From Teichococcus vastitatis (GTDB taxonomy: Bacteria; Pseudomonadota; Alphaproteobacteria; Acetobacterales; Acetobacteraceae), in NCBI RefSeq assembly GCF_003604215.1, contig NZ_QXGS01000002.1, positions 248,001 through 312,000 of the forward strand: a DNA stretch of 64,000 nucleotides, in the 5' to 3' direction. A program made the translations under genes and the position numbers. The notes under the pieces are model-generated. The model saw only the letters and a program-made list of their open reading frames with translations, did not search any database and was not told where the DNA came from. Below, in pieces: positions 17,004-26,025 of this stretch (position 1 is its first letter; each line of letters opens with the position of its first letter).

Positions 17004-18356
17004 TCACGGCATGGCCCCGTCCCGGGCCGCCACAACAGCGGCGGGGTCCGCCCAGGCCGGCATCGCTGGCCGCGGGCGGAAGGTGCGGGCGCTGCCGCTG
17101 CGAACCGGAACCGGCGGCTGGCGCGTCACCTCGGACAGCAGCGCCGCCACGTCCCGGAAGTGCTCGTCCCAGCGCGGCGTGGTCCAGCCCGCCATCCGGT
17201 CCAGCTGGGCCGCGCGGCCGGTGCTGCCGGGGGAGGCATAGTCCAGCACCGCGTTGCGCCAGGCGCTGCCGTCGAGCGGGTCCAGGTAGTCCGGCACGGT
17301 GCCGCCCACCTCGCGCAGCGCCGGCAGGTCGGAGCAGATGGCCGGCACGCCGGCCGCCAGCGCCTCGGCCAGCGGCAGGCCGTAGCCTTCGGCGAAGGAG
17401 GGAAACAGCAGCGCGCGGGCGCCGTGCAGCAGCTCCGCCACCCGGCGGTCGGACACCTGCCCGACCTCGCGCACCACGCCCTCCAGGCTGGAGCAGCGTT
17501 CCAGGATGTCGAGCACGTTCTCGTTTTCCCAGCCGCGCTTGCCGATGATCAGCAGCTGCGGCGTGGCCTCGCCCAGCTGCGCCCTCAGCATGCGCCAGAG
17601 ATGCAGCAGCAGCAGGTGGTTCTTGCGCGGCTCGATGGTGCCGAGCGCCACGAAGTAAGGCTGGCCAGGCGTGGCCGGGGCGGGCGGCGCCACCGAATCG
17701 ATTCCCAGCGGGGCGACCAGCACCGGGGGCGCCGCGCCGCCACGCGCGGCAAGGTAGGGCGCCAGCGCCTCGGCGGTCGCCGCCGAATTGGCGATGATGC
17801 CGTCGGCCAGCGCGGCGGTGGTGCGGATGCGGCGCAGATGCTTCTCAGCCTGGCCGGGCCGCGCATATTCCGGATGCGTCAGCGGGATCAGGTCGTGGAT
17901 CAGGGGCACAAAGGCGCAGCCGGCGCGGCGCATCGCCTCGATCGGGCCGCTGCGGTCCAGCGCCCGGTGCGACACCAGGAGAAAGGCGAAGCGGTGGCGG
18001 CGGGCGAGCAGGCGCGACAGCTCGCTGCGGCCAAAGCCCAGCAGCAGCCGCCCCCGGCCCAGCGCGCCGAGCCGCGCGGCGCGGCGGAAGGCCAAGCCGT
18101 TGGGCTGATCGTCGCTCCAGGCCTCGGTGAGCACGGCCACCAGATCCGCCACCAGCTGGCGCGGCAGCAGGGCAAAGCCGCCCTGCAGCTCCTGGCCGAC
18201 GAAGCTGCCCTGCCCGGGCGGGCGGGACAGCAGGTCGCGGGCATAGGCCAGTTCAACGCGGTCGATGCCGGAAGGCGTCCGCTTGCGTCCGCAACCCAGC
18301 AGTCTTGAGACGTCAAGGATTACGTGCGTGCCATCTTGGCGCGAGTCCACGGGCAT
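17004..18356 (-). CDS. Glycosyltransferase family 4 protein
   Basis: The 450-residue GT-B glycosyltransferase carries the donor-binding signature FAEGYGLPLAEALAAG (E-x7-E) in the C-terminal Rossmann domain, preceded by GTIEPRKNH. It should transfer a sugar from an activated donor in the cytoplasm; the sugar is not predictable. A GAGGA element lies 8 bases before the ATG. It is the first gene of the minus-strand cluster and ends 104 bases before the synthase start, so it may share its promoter. A capsule or glycolipid role is inferred from the neighbours. Confidence 0.87.
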   Translation of the reverse strand: MPVDSRQDGTHVILDVSRLLGCGRKRTPSGIDRVELAYARDLLSRPPGQGSFVGQELQGGFALLPRQLVADLVAVLTEAWSDDQPNGLAFRRAARLGALGRGRLLLGFGRSELSRLLARRHRFAFLLVSHRALDRSGPIEAMRRAGCAFVPLIHDLIPLTHPEYARPGQAEKHLRRIRTTAALADGIIANSAATAEALAPYLAARGGAAPPVLVAPLGIDSVAPPAPATPGQPYFVALGTIEPRKNHLLLLHLWRMLRAQLGEATPQLLIIGKRGWENENVLDILERCSSLEGVVREVGQVSDRRVAELLHGARALLFPSFAEGYGLPLAEALAAGVPAICSDLPALREVGGTVPDYLDPLDGSAWRNAVLDYASPGSTGRAAQLDRMAGWTTPRWDEHFRDVAALLSEVTRQPPVPVRSGSARTFRPRPAMPAWADPAAVVAARDGAMP

Positions 18357-18462
18357 TGTGCATCCTCAGCAACACTCCCGTCCCGCGCGCAGGGCCGAAC
18401 GGCACGCTTTCGCGACAGGACGGGTTGCCCCGCTATGTTGCGTCTGCGAAGAGATGACGCCC

Positions 18463-18491
18463 AATGTTCTGAAGAATCTTTCTCGCGTCAA
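18463..18491 (-). promoter_or_regulatory. Candidate promoter for the glycosyltransferase/PKS cluster
   Basis: On the minus strand TTGACG (18491-18486) and AACATT (18468-18463) are spaced by 17 bases, in a stretch clearly richer in A and T than its surroundings. This would leave about 100 bases of leader before the glycosyltransferase start. The -10 element is poor, so this is only a candidate. Confidence 0.3.
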
Positions 18492-18521
18492 TCGTAATCA
18501 GCCGGGATGGACACTTCTCAT

Positions 18522-18549
18522 AGGTTGTATTGCGGGGTGGACACAACCT
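18522..18549. repeat. Inverted repeat and short direct repeat in the 18357-18604 intergenic region
   Basis: AGGTTGT (18522-18528) and ACAACCT (18543-18549) form a perfect 7-bp inverted repeat. GGATGGACAC and GGGTGGACAC lie about 30 bases apart in the same stretch. The region separates two minus-strand genes and has no convincing gene: a 60-codon open frame (18433-18615) lacks support. It may hold a regulator site or the end of the upstream transcript. Confidence 0.35.
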
Positions 18550-18604
18550 GACCTCGGCAGGGGCATTTTGTTGATAACGTGTTAAGTTTCTTCCGGCATG
18601 CTGA

Positions 18605-19627
18605 TCAATCGGCATCGGGCGGAATGACGTTGCTGGACAAGCCGTCCAGCAGCACGTCGCGCATGGTTTCGGCGCTCTTCACCCGGATATCCTGCCAGGC
18701 ATGCGGGGTGTGGAAGGCGCTGTGCGGTGTCACGATCAGCCGGCCGGTCAGCCAGGGTTCGCGCGCCCGGTAGGCGGCAAGCAGGGGATGCGGCGGCTCC
18801 GCCGGCGGCTCCACCGGCAGCACATCGAGGCCGGCCCCGGCCAGATGGTCATCGCGCAGGCAGCGCTCCAGCCCATCCAGGTCGAGGATCGGACCGCGCG
18901 CCGTGTTCACCACCACCGCGCCGCGCGGCAGCTGGCGCAACGCCACCTCATCCACCAGCTTCGCCGTGGTGCGGGTCAGCGGCGCGTGGATCGACAATGT
19001 GTTGGTCTGCGCCATGAATTCCGGCAGGGAGCGGATGCGGGTGATGCCGAGGGCGCGGTCGACCCCGTTCGGCAGATACGGATCGTGGAAGATGACGCGG
19101 TAGCCGAAGGCCTTGGCGCGCAGCGCCGCGGCCGTGCCGATCCGCCCGAGGCCCAGGATGCCGAAGGTGTGCGCTTCCGGCCGCTGCACCAGCGGGCTGT
19201 CGAGGTAGCGCCATTCCGCCGGGTCCAGGCCCTGGGACGGCTCGCCGCGCTGCAGGTCATGGTGCAGCAGCAATCCGCGCCGCAGCGCCATCACCAGGGC
19301 AATGGCATGGTCGGCCACTTCGGCGGTGCCGTAATCGGGGATGTTGCAGACGGTGATGCCGCGCTCGGCCAGGGCGGGGCGGTCGAGCCGGTCGTAGCCG
19401 ACGCCCATGCGCACCACCACCTTGAGCTTCGGGAAGCGGTGCAACTGGCTGCCGGGCAGCCAGTTGCGGAACACGAACAGCCCCTCGGCCTCGGCGCAAT
19501 GCTCGTCGGGCAGGGACTCGACCCCCGCTTCGCCGCCGCCGCGCAGCAGCCGCACGGTGGGGCCGAGGATCTCGGCCTCCAGCGCGGTGTCGGGATAAAG
19601 GGCCTCGGGTTCGAGCACGAGCCGCAT
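18605..19627 (-). CDS. CtBP-like D-2-hydroxyacid dehydrogenase
   Basis: The 340-residue NAD-dependent dehydrogenase belongs to the C-terminal-binding-protein/phosphoglycerate dehydrogenase group. The nucleotide site is GLGRIG, and the catalytic set is Arg (NTARGP), Glu (LDVLPVEPP) and His (VTPHSAFH). Start ATG 19627 was chosen because GGAGGA lies 8 bases upstream and homology begins there; the open frame runs on to 20254 only as an antisense shadow of the next gene. The substrate is uncertain (a 2-hydroxy acid). It is divergent from the SDR gene at 19741. Confidence 0.87.
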   Translation of the reverse strand: MRLVLEPEALYPDTALEAEILGPTVRLLRGGGEAGVESLPDEHCAEAEGLFVFRNWLPGSQLHRFPKLKVVVRMGVGYDRLDRPALAERGITVCNIPDYGTAEVADHAIALVMALRRGLLLHHDLQRGEPSQGLDPAEWRYLDSPLVQRPEAHTFGILGLGRIGTAAALRAKAFGYRVIFHDPYLPNGVDRALGITRIRSLPEFMAQTNTLSIHAPLTRTTAKLVDEVALRQLPRGAVVVNTARGPILDLDGLERCLRDDHLAGAGLDVLPVEPPAEPPHPLLAAYRAREPWLTGRLIVTPHSAFHTPHAWQDIRVKSAETMRDVLLDGLSSNVIPPDAD

Positions 19628-19740
19628 CCTGGGAATCCTCCGATCGGTTTCTGCTGCCGCTTGCCCGCAGGATGCGGGCGTGGGCTTGGGCAGGCAAGGG
19701 CGCCGGCCTATCCTGGCGGCGACAAGAAAGGAAACGGAGC

Positions 19741-20490
19741 ATGGCGCATCGGCGGATCCTGGTGACGGGCGCATCGAGCGGCATCGGCGCCGCCACGGTG
19801 CGCGCCCTGGCGGCGCCTGGCATCGCCCTGGCGGTGCATGCGCGGGCCAACCGCGAGGGGGCCGAACGCAGCGCCGCCGCCGCACGCGCGGCGGGCGCCG
19901 AGGCCGAGGTGCTGCTGGCCGACCTGTCCTGCCCCGAGGCGCCGGAGCGGCTGGTGCGGGAGGCGGCCGGCGCGCTGGGCGGGCTGGACGTGCTGGTGTC
20001 CAATGCCGGCTTTGCCGACCGTACCCCGGTGGCGGAGCTGACCGACGCCGCCTTTGCCCGCAGCCAGGACACCGTCCTGGGCGCGCTGTTCCGGCTGGCC
20101 CGCGCCGCCGGCCCGATCCTGGCGGAAGGCGAGGCGCCGCGGCTGGTCGCGGTGTCCTCCTTCGTGGCGCATAACTTCCGCACCGACAGCGCGGTGTTTC
20201 CCGCATCCGCCGCGGCCAAGGCGGGGGTGGAGGCGCTGGTGAAGGCCTTGGCACTGGAATGGGCGCCGCGGGTGACGGTGAACGCGGTGGCGCCGGGCTA
20301 CACCCAGAAGGATGCCGGGGCGCATGCGGCTCTGGATGCCGGCGCTTGGGATGCGGTGCGCGCCCGCATTCCGCTGCGCCGGCTGGGGCAGCCGGCCGAT
20401 GTGGCGGCGGCGATCGCCTTTCTGGCCTCGCCGGCGGCTGGCTACATCACCGGCCAGTGCCTGCACGTGGATGGCGGCGTGGTGATCTGA
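19741..20490 (+). CDS. SDR-family oxidoreductase with substituted catalytic tyrosine
   Basis: The 249-residue SDR has TGASSGIG (9-16), NAG, VSS and the C-terminal DGGVVI tail of FabG-like proteins. The normal Tyr-x3-Lys is here Ser-Ala-Ala-Ala-Lys (the PASAAAKAG stretch): the lysine is kept and the tyrosine is replaced by serine. Start ATG 19741 follows a GGAAACGGAG ribosome site. Classical reductase activity is therefore doubtful; it may be a divergent or non-catalytic member. It is divergent from the CtBP-like dehydrogenase. Confidence 0.82.
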   Translation: MAHRRILVTGASSGIGAATVRALAAPGIALAVHARANREGAERSAAAARAAGAEAEVLLADLSCPEAPERLVREAAGALGGLDVLVSNAGFADRTPVAELTDAAFARSQDTVLGALFRLARAAGPILAEGEAPRLVAVSSFVAHNFRTDSAVFPASAAAKAGVEALVKALALEWAPRVTVNAVAPGYTQKDAGAHAALDAGAWDAVRARIPLRRLGQPADVAAAIAFLASPAAGYITGQCLHVDGGVVI

Positions 20491-20962
20491 CGCCGCTGCC
20501 CGACAGGCGACCTCCGCCATGCCGTCGCGGTGGCCGCGGTCTGGTGCATGGCGCCGCCGGCGTGCAACAGGATCTCGCCCTCCGGCCGGCTGACGCGGAT
20601 GGCGAGCAGGCGATCCGAGGTTGCCTGGCCAGGAAGGCCGCCGCGGCCGCACCTTCCGCGCCGGGGCGGACCCACCCGGGGAGGATGCGTCCGGTGGGGC
20701 CGAGCCGGACGGTGCGGCCACCCTGCCGTCGGTCGTTCCGAAATCGGCAGCGGGCGCCAGCGGCGCCAGGCCGATGCGGCGAAACAGCCAATCGGCCCGG
20801 CGAAGCGCGCCATGATCTTGCGACCGCCATGGCTGCCGGTTCGGTGATCACGAAAACGTCAATCCTATCCTGCGGCGTGGCGCGCGGTGATCCCGGACCG
20901 CGGCTCGGCATTCCGCCGCCAGCTGGCCATGTCTGGGGCCGCGCGCTACTGCGAAGGCCTGC
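20491..20962. other. 472-base stretch without a supported gene
   Basis: Open frames on both strands are short and break family logic. A minus-strand 123-codon frame (20442-20813) contains a protein-like stretch (RLLAIRVSRPEGEILL) but has no start context or recognisable domain and overlaps the SDR end. It may be a decayed gene. The right part should hold the promoter of the formate dehydrogenase/selenocysteine operon, but I could not identify convincing -35/-10 or enhancer sites. Confidence 0.5.
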
Positions 20963-21826
20963 ATGATGCCCGAACCCGATCCCGTTGAACCAGATGCCGA
21001 GGCCGCGGAGCGGCCGGTCGGCCTCCCGCAAGCGCAGGCGGTGGCCGAGGTGCGCCGCTGGCGCGCCGGCGCCGAGAGCGGGCCGGCCGCCTCCCTGTTG
21101 CCGGAAGAAGTGGCGGTAGCCTTCACCTATGACCGCGCCAGCCATGCCGTGATGATGGCGACCCCGCGCGACTTGGAAGATTTCGCCTGCGGCTTCAGCC
21201 TGACCGAGGGGATCATCGAGCGCCGTGAGCAGTTGGCCGGGCTGGAGGTGGTGCCACGCCCGGCCGGCATCGAGTTGCGCATGGAACTGGCGGAAGACCG
21301 CCTGGACGCGTTGCTGCGCCGCCGCCGTCACATGGCGGGGCCGGTCGGCTGCGGCTTGTGCGGGCTGGAAAGCCTGGAAGCGGTGCTGCGGCCCTTGCCG
21401 CCGGTGCCCCGGGAGGGCGGCATCGGCGCCTCCGCGGTGCTGGCGGCGCTGGAGGCGCTGTCGGCCGGGCAGGCGCTGCACCAGGCGACCCGGGCCGTGC
21501 ATGCCGCCGGCTTCTGGAGCCCCGCGGCCGGGCTGGTGGCAGTGCGGGAGGATGTCGGCCGGCACAACGCGCTGGACAAGCTGGCGGGCGCGCTGCTGCG
21601 ACAAGGCGTCCGGGCGGCGGACGGCGCCGTGGTGCTGACCAGCCGCGTCTCGGTGGAGATGGTGCAGAAGGCGGCCATCATGGGTGCGCCGGTGCTGATC
21701 GCGGTGTCCGCGCCCACCGCTCTGGCAGTGCGCAGCGCCGAGCAATGCGGCATGACGCTGGTGGCGCGTGCCCGCAACGACGGCTTCGACGTGCACAGCC
21801 ATTCCAGGCGCGTCACAACCTCCTGA
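20963..21826 (+). CDS. fdhD: Formate dehydrogenase sulfurtransferase FdhD
   Basis: The 287-residue protein transfers sulfur from the cysteine desulfurase to the molybdopterin cofactor, a step needed for active formate dehydrogenase. The persulfide-carrying motif is Cys130-x2-Cys133 (VGCGLCG). Also visible are DFACGFSLTEGII and the conserved REDVGRHNALDK and LTSRVSVEMVQKAA blocks. Two adjacent ATGs (20963, 20966) are possible starts. It is the first gene of the formate dehydrogenase/selenocysteine island and lies 120 bases before fdnG. Confidence 0.95.
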   Translation: MMPEPDPVEPDAEAAERPVGLPQAQAVAEVRRWRAGAESGPAASLLPEEVAVAFTYDRASHAVMMATPRDLEDFACGFSLTEGIIERREQLAGLEVVPRPAGIELRMELAEDRLDALLRRRRHMAGPVGCGLCGLESLEAVLRPLPPVPREGGIGASAVLAALEALSAGQALHQATRAVHAAGFWSPAAGLVAVREDVGRHNALDKLAGALLRQGVRAADGAVVLTSRVSVEMVQKAAIMGAPVLIAVSAPTALAVRSAEQCGMTLVARARNDGFDVHSHSRRVTTS

Positions 21827-21880
21827 AATCGCACCGGAAGAGCTGCGGCCGGCAGGTTCGGCCCAAGGCACCGGTTTTGC

Positions 21881-21920
21881 TTGACAGCCGCGGCGCGCGA
21901 AGCCCAATTCCCGAGTTGGG
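21881..21920 (+). promoter_or_regulatory. Candidate promoter/operator upstream of fdnG
   Basis: TTGACA (21881-21886) is a consensus -35, but no good -10 sits 16-18 bases on. Directly downstream CCCAA (21903-21907) and TTGGG (21916-21920) form an inverted repeat. It may be an operator or a small leader hairpin of the formate dehydrogenase genes. Confidence 0.3.
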
Positions 21921-21946
21921 ACATCGTGTTTTTCGGGGGTGCGTTC

Positions 21947-24900
21947 ATGAACGTGGAGCTCTCGCGGCGTGGCTTCTTGAAAGCCACCGGTGCGGGTGTG
22001 GCGGCAACATCTCTCGGGGCGATGGGCTTCGGGGCGGCGGAAGCGGCGGTGGCCGCGCATGTGCGCCCCCTGAAGCTGGCCAACACCACCGAGACGCGCA
22101 ACACCTGCCCTTACTGCTCGGTCGCCTGCGGCATCATCATCTATTCCAAGGGTGATGTGAGGAAGGGCGAGCGTGCCGAGGTCGTCCACATCGAGGGCGA
22201 CGTCGATCACCCGACCAACCTCGGCACGCTGTGCCCGAAGGGCGCGGCGCTGAAGGATTTCGTGCAGGCGCCGACGCGCCTGACGCAGCCGCGCATCCGC
22301 AAGCCCGGCTCGGACCGGTTCGAGGACGTGTCCTGGGACGCCGCGCTGGATCGCATCGCGCGGCTGATGAAGCACGACCGCGACGCCAATTTCCTGGCGA
22401 CGAATGCGGAAGGGCTGGCGGTGAACCGCTGGACCACCACCGGCATGCTGGCGGCCTCCGCCACCACCAACGAGACCGCCTGGACCACCTTCAAGGTCGC
22501 CAAGGCGCTCGGCATCGTCGGATTCGACAACCAGGCTCGCGTCTGACACGGCCCCACGGTGTCCAGTTTGGGCCCGACATTTGGCCGTGGCGCGATGACG
22601 AACGCCTGGACCGACATCAAGAACACCGACCTCGTCGTCGTCATGGGCGGCAACGCGGCGGAAGCGCATCCCTGCGGCTTCAAATGGGTCACGGAGGCGA
22701 AAGCCCACCGCGGCGCCAAGCTGATCGTCGTGGACCCGCGCTACACCCGCACGGCCTCCGTGTCGGATTTCTACGCGCCGATCCGGCAGGGCACGGACAT
22801 CGCCTTCCTGCTGGGCGTGATCAACTACTGCATCCAGAACAACAAGGTGCAGTGGGACTATACCAAGGCCTTCACCAACGCCTCCTACATCATCCAGGAC
22901 GGCTTCGGGTACAGCGACGGCCTGTTCACCGGCTATGACGAGGAGAAGCGCGACTATGACCGGTCGAGCTGGGACTACGTCATGGACGAGGACGGCTTCG
23001 CCCGGACCGACCCGACGCTCACGCACCCGCGCTGCGTCTGGAACCTGCTGAAGGACCACGTCTCGGCCTACACGCCGGAGATGGTGGAGCGCATCTGCGG
23101 CACCCCGAAGGCGAAGTTCCTGAAGGTCGCCGAAGTGATCTCGGAGTGTTCCTCGCCGACCAAAACGATGACGTCGATGTACGCCCTCGGCTGGACCCAG
23201 CACTCGCACGGCGCGCAGAACATCCGCGCCATGGCCATGCTGCAGCTGATCCTGGGCAATATCGGCGTGCGCGGCGGCGGCATGAACGCGCTGCGCGGGC
23301 ATTCCAACATCCAGGGCCTGACCGATCTGGGCCTGATGTCGCACCTGCTCACCGGCTATCTGAACATGCCGACGGAGAAGGAGCCGGATTTCGAGACCTA
23401 CATGAAGTCGCGGCAGTTCAGGCCATTGCGGCCGGGACAGACCTCCTACTGGCAGAACTACCGGAAGTTCATGGTGAGCTTCCAGAAGGCCATGTGGGGC
23501 GATGCGGCGACCGCCGAGAATGGCTGGGGCTACCACTACCTGCCGAAGCTCGACGTGCCGGCCTACGACGTGCTGCGCATGTTCGAGCTGATGAATCATG
23601 GCCGCGTCAACGGCTACATCTGCCAGGGCTTCAACCCGGTGCTGGCCTTCCCCAACCGGGGCAAGGTGGTGGCCGGCCTGTCCAAGCTGAAGTTCCTGAT
23701 CACCATGGACCCGCTGGAGACGGAAACGGCGCGGTTCTGGGAGAACCACGGCGAGTTCAACGATGTCGACACGGCCTCGATCCAGACGGAGGTGATCCAG
23801 CTTCCCACCCGCTGCTTCGCGGAGGATGAGGGCTCGCTGACCAATTCCGGGCGGTGGCTGCAATGGTTCTGGCCGGCGGCCACCCCGCCGGGCGAGGCCA
23901 GGTCGGACATCTGGATCATGTCGCAGATCTTCCTGCGCATGCGGGAGATGTACCGCCGGGAAGGCGGCGCGTTCCCCGATCCGCTGCTGAACCTCAGCTG
24001 GGATTATCACGACCCGAACGACCCCGAGCCCGAGGAACTGGCCAAGGAGATCAATGGCCGCGCTCTGCGCGACCTCACCGATCCCAATGACCCGTCCAGG
24101 GTGCTGGTGCCGGCGGGCAAGCAGGTGCTGAACTTCACCCAGCTGCGCGACGACGGCTCCACCATGTGCGGCTGCTGGATCTATTCCGGCAACTTCAACG
24201 AGGCCGGCAACAACATGGCGCGCCGGGACAATCATGACCCGGACAACACCGGCGCCTATCTCGGCTGGACCTTTGCCTGGCCGCTGAACCGGCGCACCCT
24301 GTACAACCGTGCCTCGGCCGACCTGAACGGCAAGCCGTGGGACCCGTCCCGCAAGCTGATGGAATGGGACGGCACCAAGTGGACCGGGTATGACGTGCCG
24401 GATATCGCGCCCAATGCGAAGCCGCAGGACGTGATGCCGTTCATCATGAACCAGGAAGGCGTCTCCCGCCTGTTCTCCCGGGGGATGATGCGGGACGGGC
24501 CGTTCCCGGCGCATATGGAGCCGTTCGAGAGCCCGGTGCAGAACGTCTTCAATCGTAAGATGCGCGGCAACCCCGTGGCCCGCATCTTCGAGAGCGACGT
24601 GTCGCAATTCGGCACCTCGGACGAGTTCCCCTACGCCGCCACCTCGTACCGTTTGACCGAGCACTTTCACTACTGGACCAAGCACAACCGGGTGAATGCC
24701 TCGCTGCAGCCCGAGTTCTTCGTCGAGCTGTCGGAAGAGCTGGCGGCGGAGAAGGGCATCCAGCCCGGCTCCTGGGTGCGCGTCTGGTCGAAGCGGGGCT
24801 CGGTGAAGGCCAAGGCGATGGTAACCAAGCGTATCCGCCCCATGATGTGCGATGGCAAAACCGTGCACGTCATCGGCATTCCGCTGCACTGGGGCTTCGT

Positions 24901-25036
24901 GGGCGCCGCCAAGAAGGGCTTCGGTCCCAATTCGCTGACACCTTTCGTCGGCGAGGCGAACATCGAGACGCCGGGCTACAAGGCGTTCCTGGTCAATATC
25001 GAGCCGAGCACGGCGCCCGGAGGAGCGGTGGCATGA
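21947..25036 (+). CDS. fdnG: Formate dehydrogenase alpha subunit, selenoprotein (in-frame UGA = Sec200)
   Basis: The TGA at 22544-22546 is read as selenocysteine, giving a 1029-residue catalytic subunit of the Fdh-N/Fdh-O type. It oxidises formate to CO2 at a W/Mo-bis-MGD centre in the periplasm. A twin-arginine signal (SRRGFLK) begins at residue 6. A 4Fe-4S site follows ([10 protein letters not shown]...LCPKG). The context ARV[11 protein letters not shown] with downstream TFGRGAMTN matches E. coli FdnG (Sec196) closely. The frame is otherwise intact to its TGA at 25036. Automatic callers will split it into two genes (ends 22546 / starts 22559). Confidence 0.96.
22544..22587 (+). promoter_or_regulatory. 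SECIS element after the fdnG UGA
   Basis: Directly after the Sec codon an imperfect hairpin forms. CGGCC (22549-22553) pairs with GGCCG (22583-22587). An apical GTCC (22561-22564)/GGGC (22570-22573) stem carries loop AGTTT. Size, distance from the UGA and a loop with G and U fit bacterial SECIS elements bound by SelB. Confidence 0.8.
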
Positions 25037-26025
25037 TGGACAGCCCTCGCACGGCGGTCAGCAACCCGCCGACCCAGCCCATGGCCAGCAATCTCGGGCC
25101 GGGCGACCTGATCCGGCGCTCGGCGACGGCGGAGCTGCCGCCGCCGACGCGCAAGCTGACCGAGGTCGCCAAGCTGATCGATGTGTCCAAATGCATCGGC
25201 TGCAAGGCGTGCCAATCGGCCTGTGTCGAGTGGAACGACACGCATCCGGCGGTGGGGGAGAATGTGGGTGCCTATGAGAACCCGCATGACCTGACCGAGA
25301 ACATGTTCACCCTGATGCGCTTCACGGAATGGGTGAACCCGGAAACGGACAGCCTGGAATGGCTGATCCGCAAGGATGGCTGCATGCATTGCGCCGATCC
25401 GGGCTGCCTGAAGGCCTGCCCGGCGCCCGGCGCCATCGTGCAGTATTCCAACGGCATCGTGGATTTCATCCACGAGAACTGCATCGGCTGCGGCTATTGC
25501 GTGAAGGGCTGCCCCTTCAACATCCCGCGCATCTCCAAGGCCGATCACCGCTCCTACAAATGCACCCTCTGTTCCGACCGCGTGGCGGTGGGGCAGGGGC
25601 CGGCCTGCGCCAAGGCCTGCCCGACCGGGGCGATCGTGTTCGGCACCAAGGCCGACATGATCAAGCACGCCGAGGGGCGCATCACCGATCTGAAGTCGCG
25701 CGGCTATGCCAATGCCGGGCTGTATGACCCGCCCGGCGTCGGCGGCACGCATGTGATGTACGTGCTGCACCACAACGACAAGCCGCACATCTACGCCAAC
25801 CTGCCGGACGACCCGAAGATCTCGCCGCTGGTCCAGGGCTGGAAGGGCGTCACCAAATATGTCGGCATCGCCGCCATGAGCATGATGGCGGTGGGCAGCG
25901 TGATCCACGGCGTCTTTGCCCGGCCGAACCGCGTCGCGGCCGAGGATGAGGAGAACGCCGAGAAGCTGGTGGAGGGCAAGCCGGTGCCGCCGCCGAACCA
26001 CGCCACCACCTCGGAGGGGCGCTGA
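25033..26025 (+). CDS. fdnH: Formate dehydrogenase iron-sulfur (beta) subunit
   Basis: The 330-residue electron-transfer subunit carries four 4Fe-4S sets: [37 protein letters not shown] and the later CTLCSD...CAKACP. A single C-terminal membrane helix ([20 protein letters not shown]) anchors it. An N-terminal extension of about 45 residues precedes the first cluster. ATG 25033 overlaps the fdnG stop by 4 bases; ATG 25036 is an alternative, and AGGAG lies upstream. It passes electrons from FdnG to the cytochrome b subunit. Confidence 0.95.
   Translation: MMDSPRTAVSNPPTQPMASNLGPGDLIRRSATAELPPPTRKLTEVAKLIDVSKCIGCKACQSACVEWNDTHPAVGENVGAYENPHDLTENMFTLMRFTEWVNPETDSLEWLIRKDGCMHCADPGCLKACPAPGAIVQYSNGIVDFIHENCIGCGYCVKGCPFNIPRISKADHRSYKCTLCSDRVAVGQGPACAKACPTGAIVFGTKADMIKHAEGRITDLKSRGYANAGLYDPPGVGGTHVMYVLHHNDKPHIYANLPDDPKISPLVQGWKGVTKYVGIAAMSMMAVGSVIHGVFARPNRVAAEDEENAEKLVEGKPVPPPNHATTSEGR

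Noticed and set aside
13111-17241. A 1376-codon plus-strand open frame opposite the PKS gene
   Set aside because: It is antisense to a clearly recognised multidomain PKS; its sequence is Arg/Gly/Gln-rich without domains, as expected for a mirror frame in very GC-rich DNA.
18433-18615. A 60-codon minus-strand open frame
   Set aside because: No ribosome site, domain or codon bias; it overlaps the end of the dehydrogenase gene and the likely promoter region.
22546-22559. fdnG as two genes or a nonsense-mutated pseudogene
   Set aside because: Frame, alignment position, SECIS hairpin and adjacent Sec machinery all support UGA recoding.
20447-24889. A 1480-codon minus-strand open frame opposite fdhD and fdnG
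   Set aside because: It covers two genes with unmistakable motifs on the other strand and has no domain of its own.
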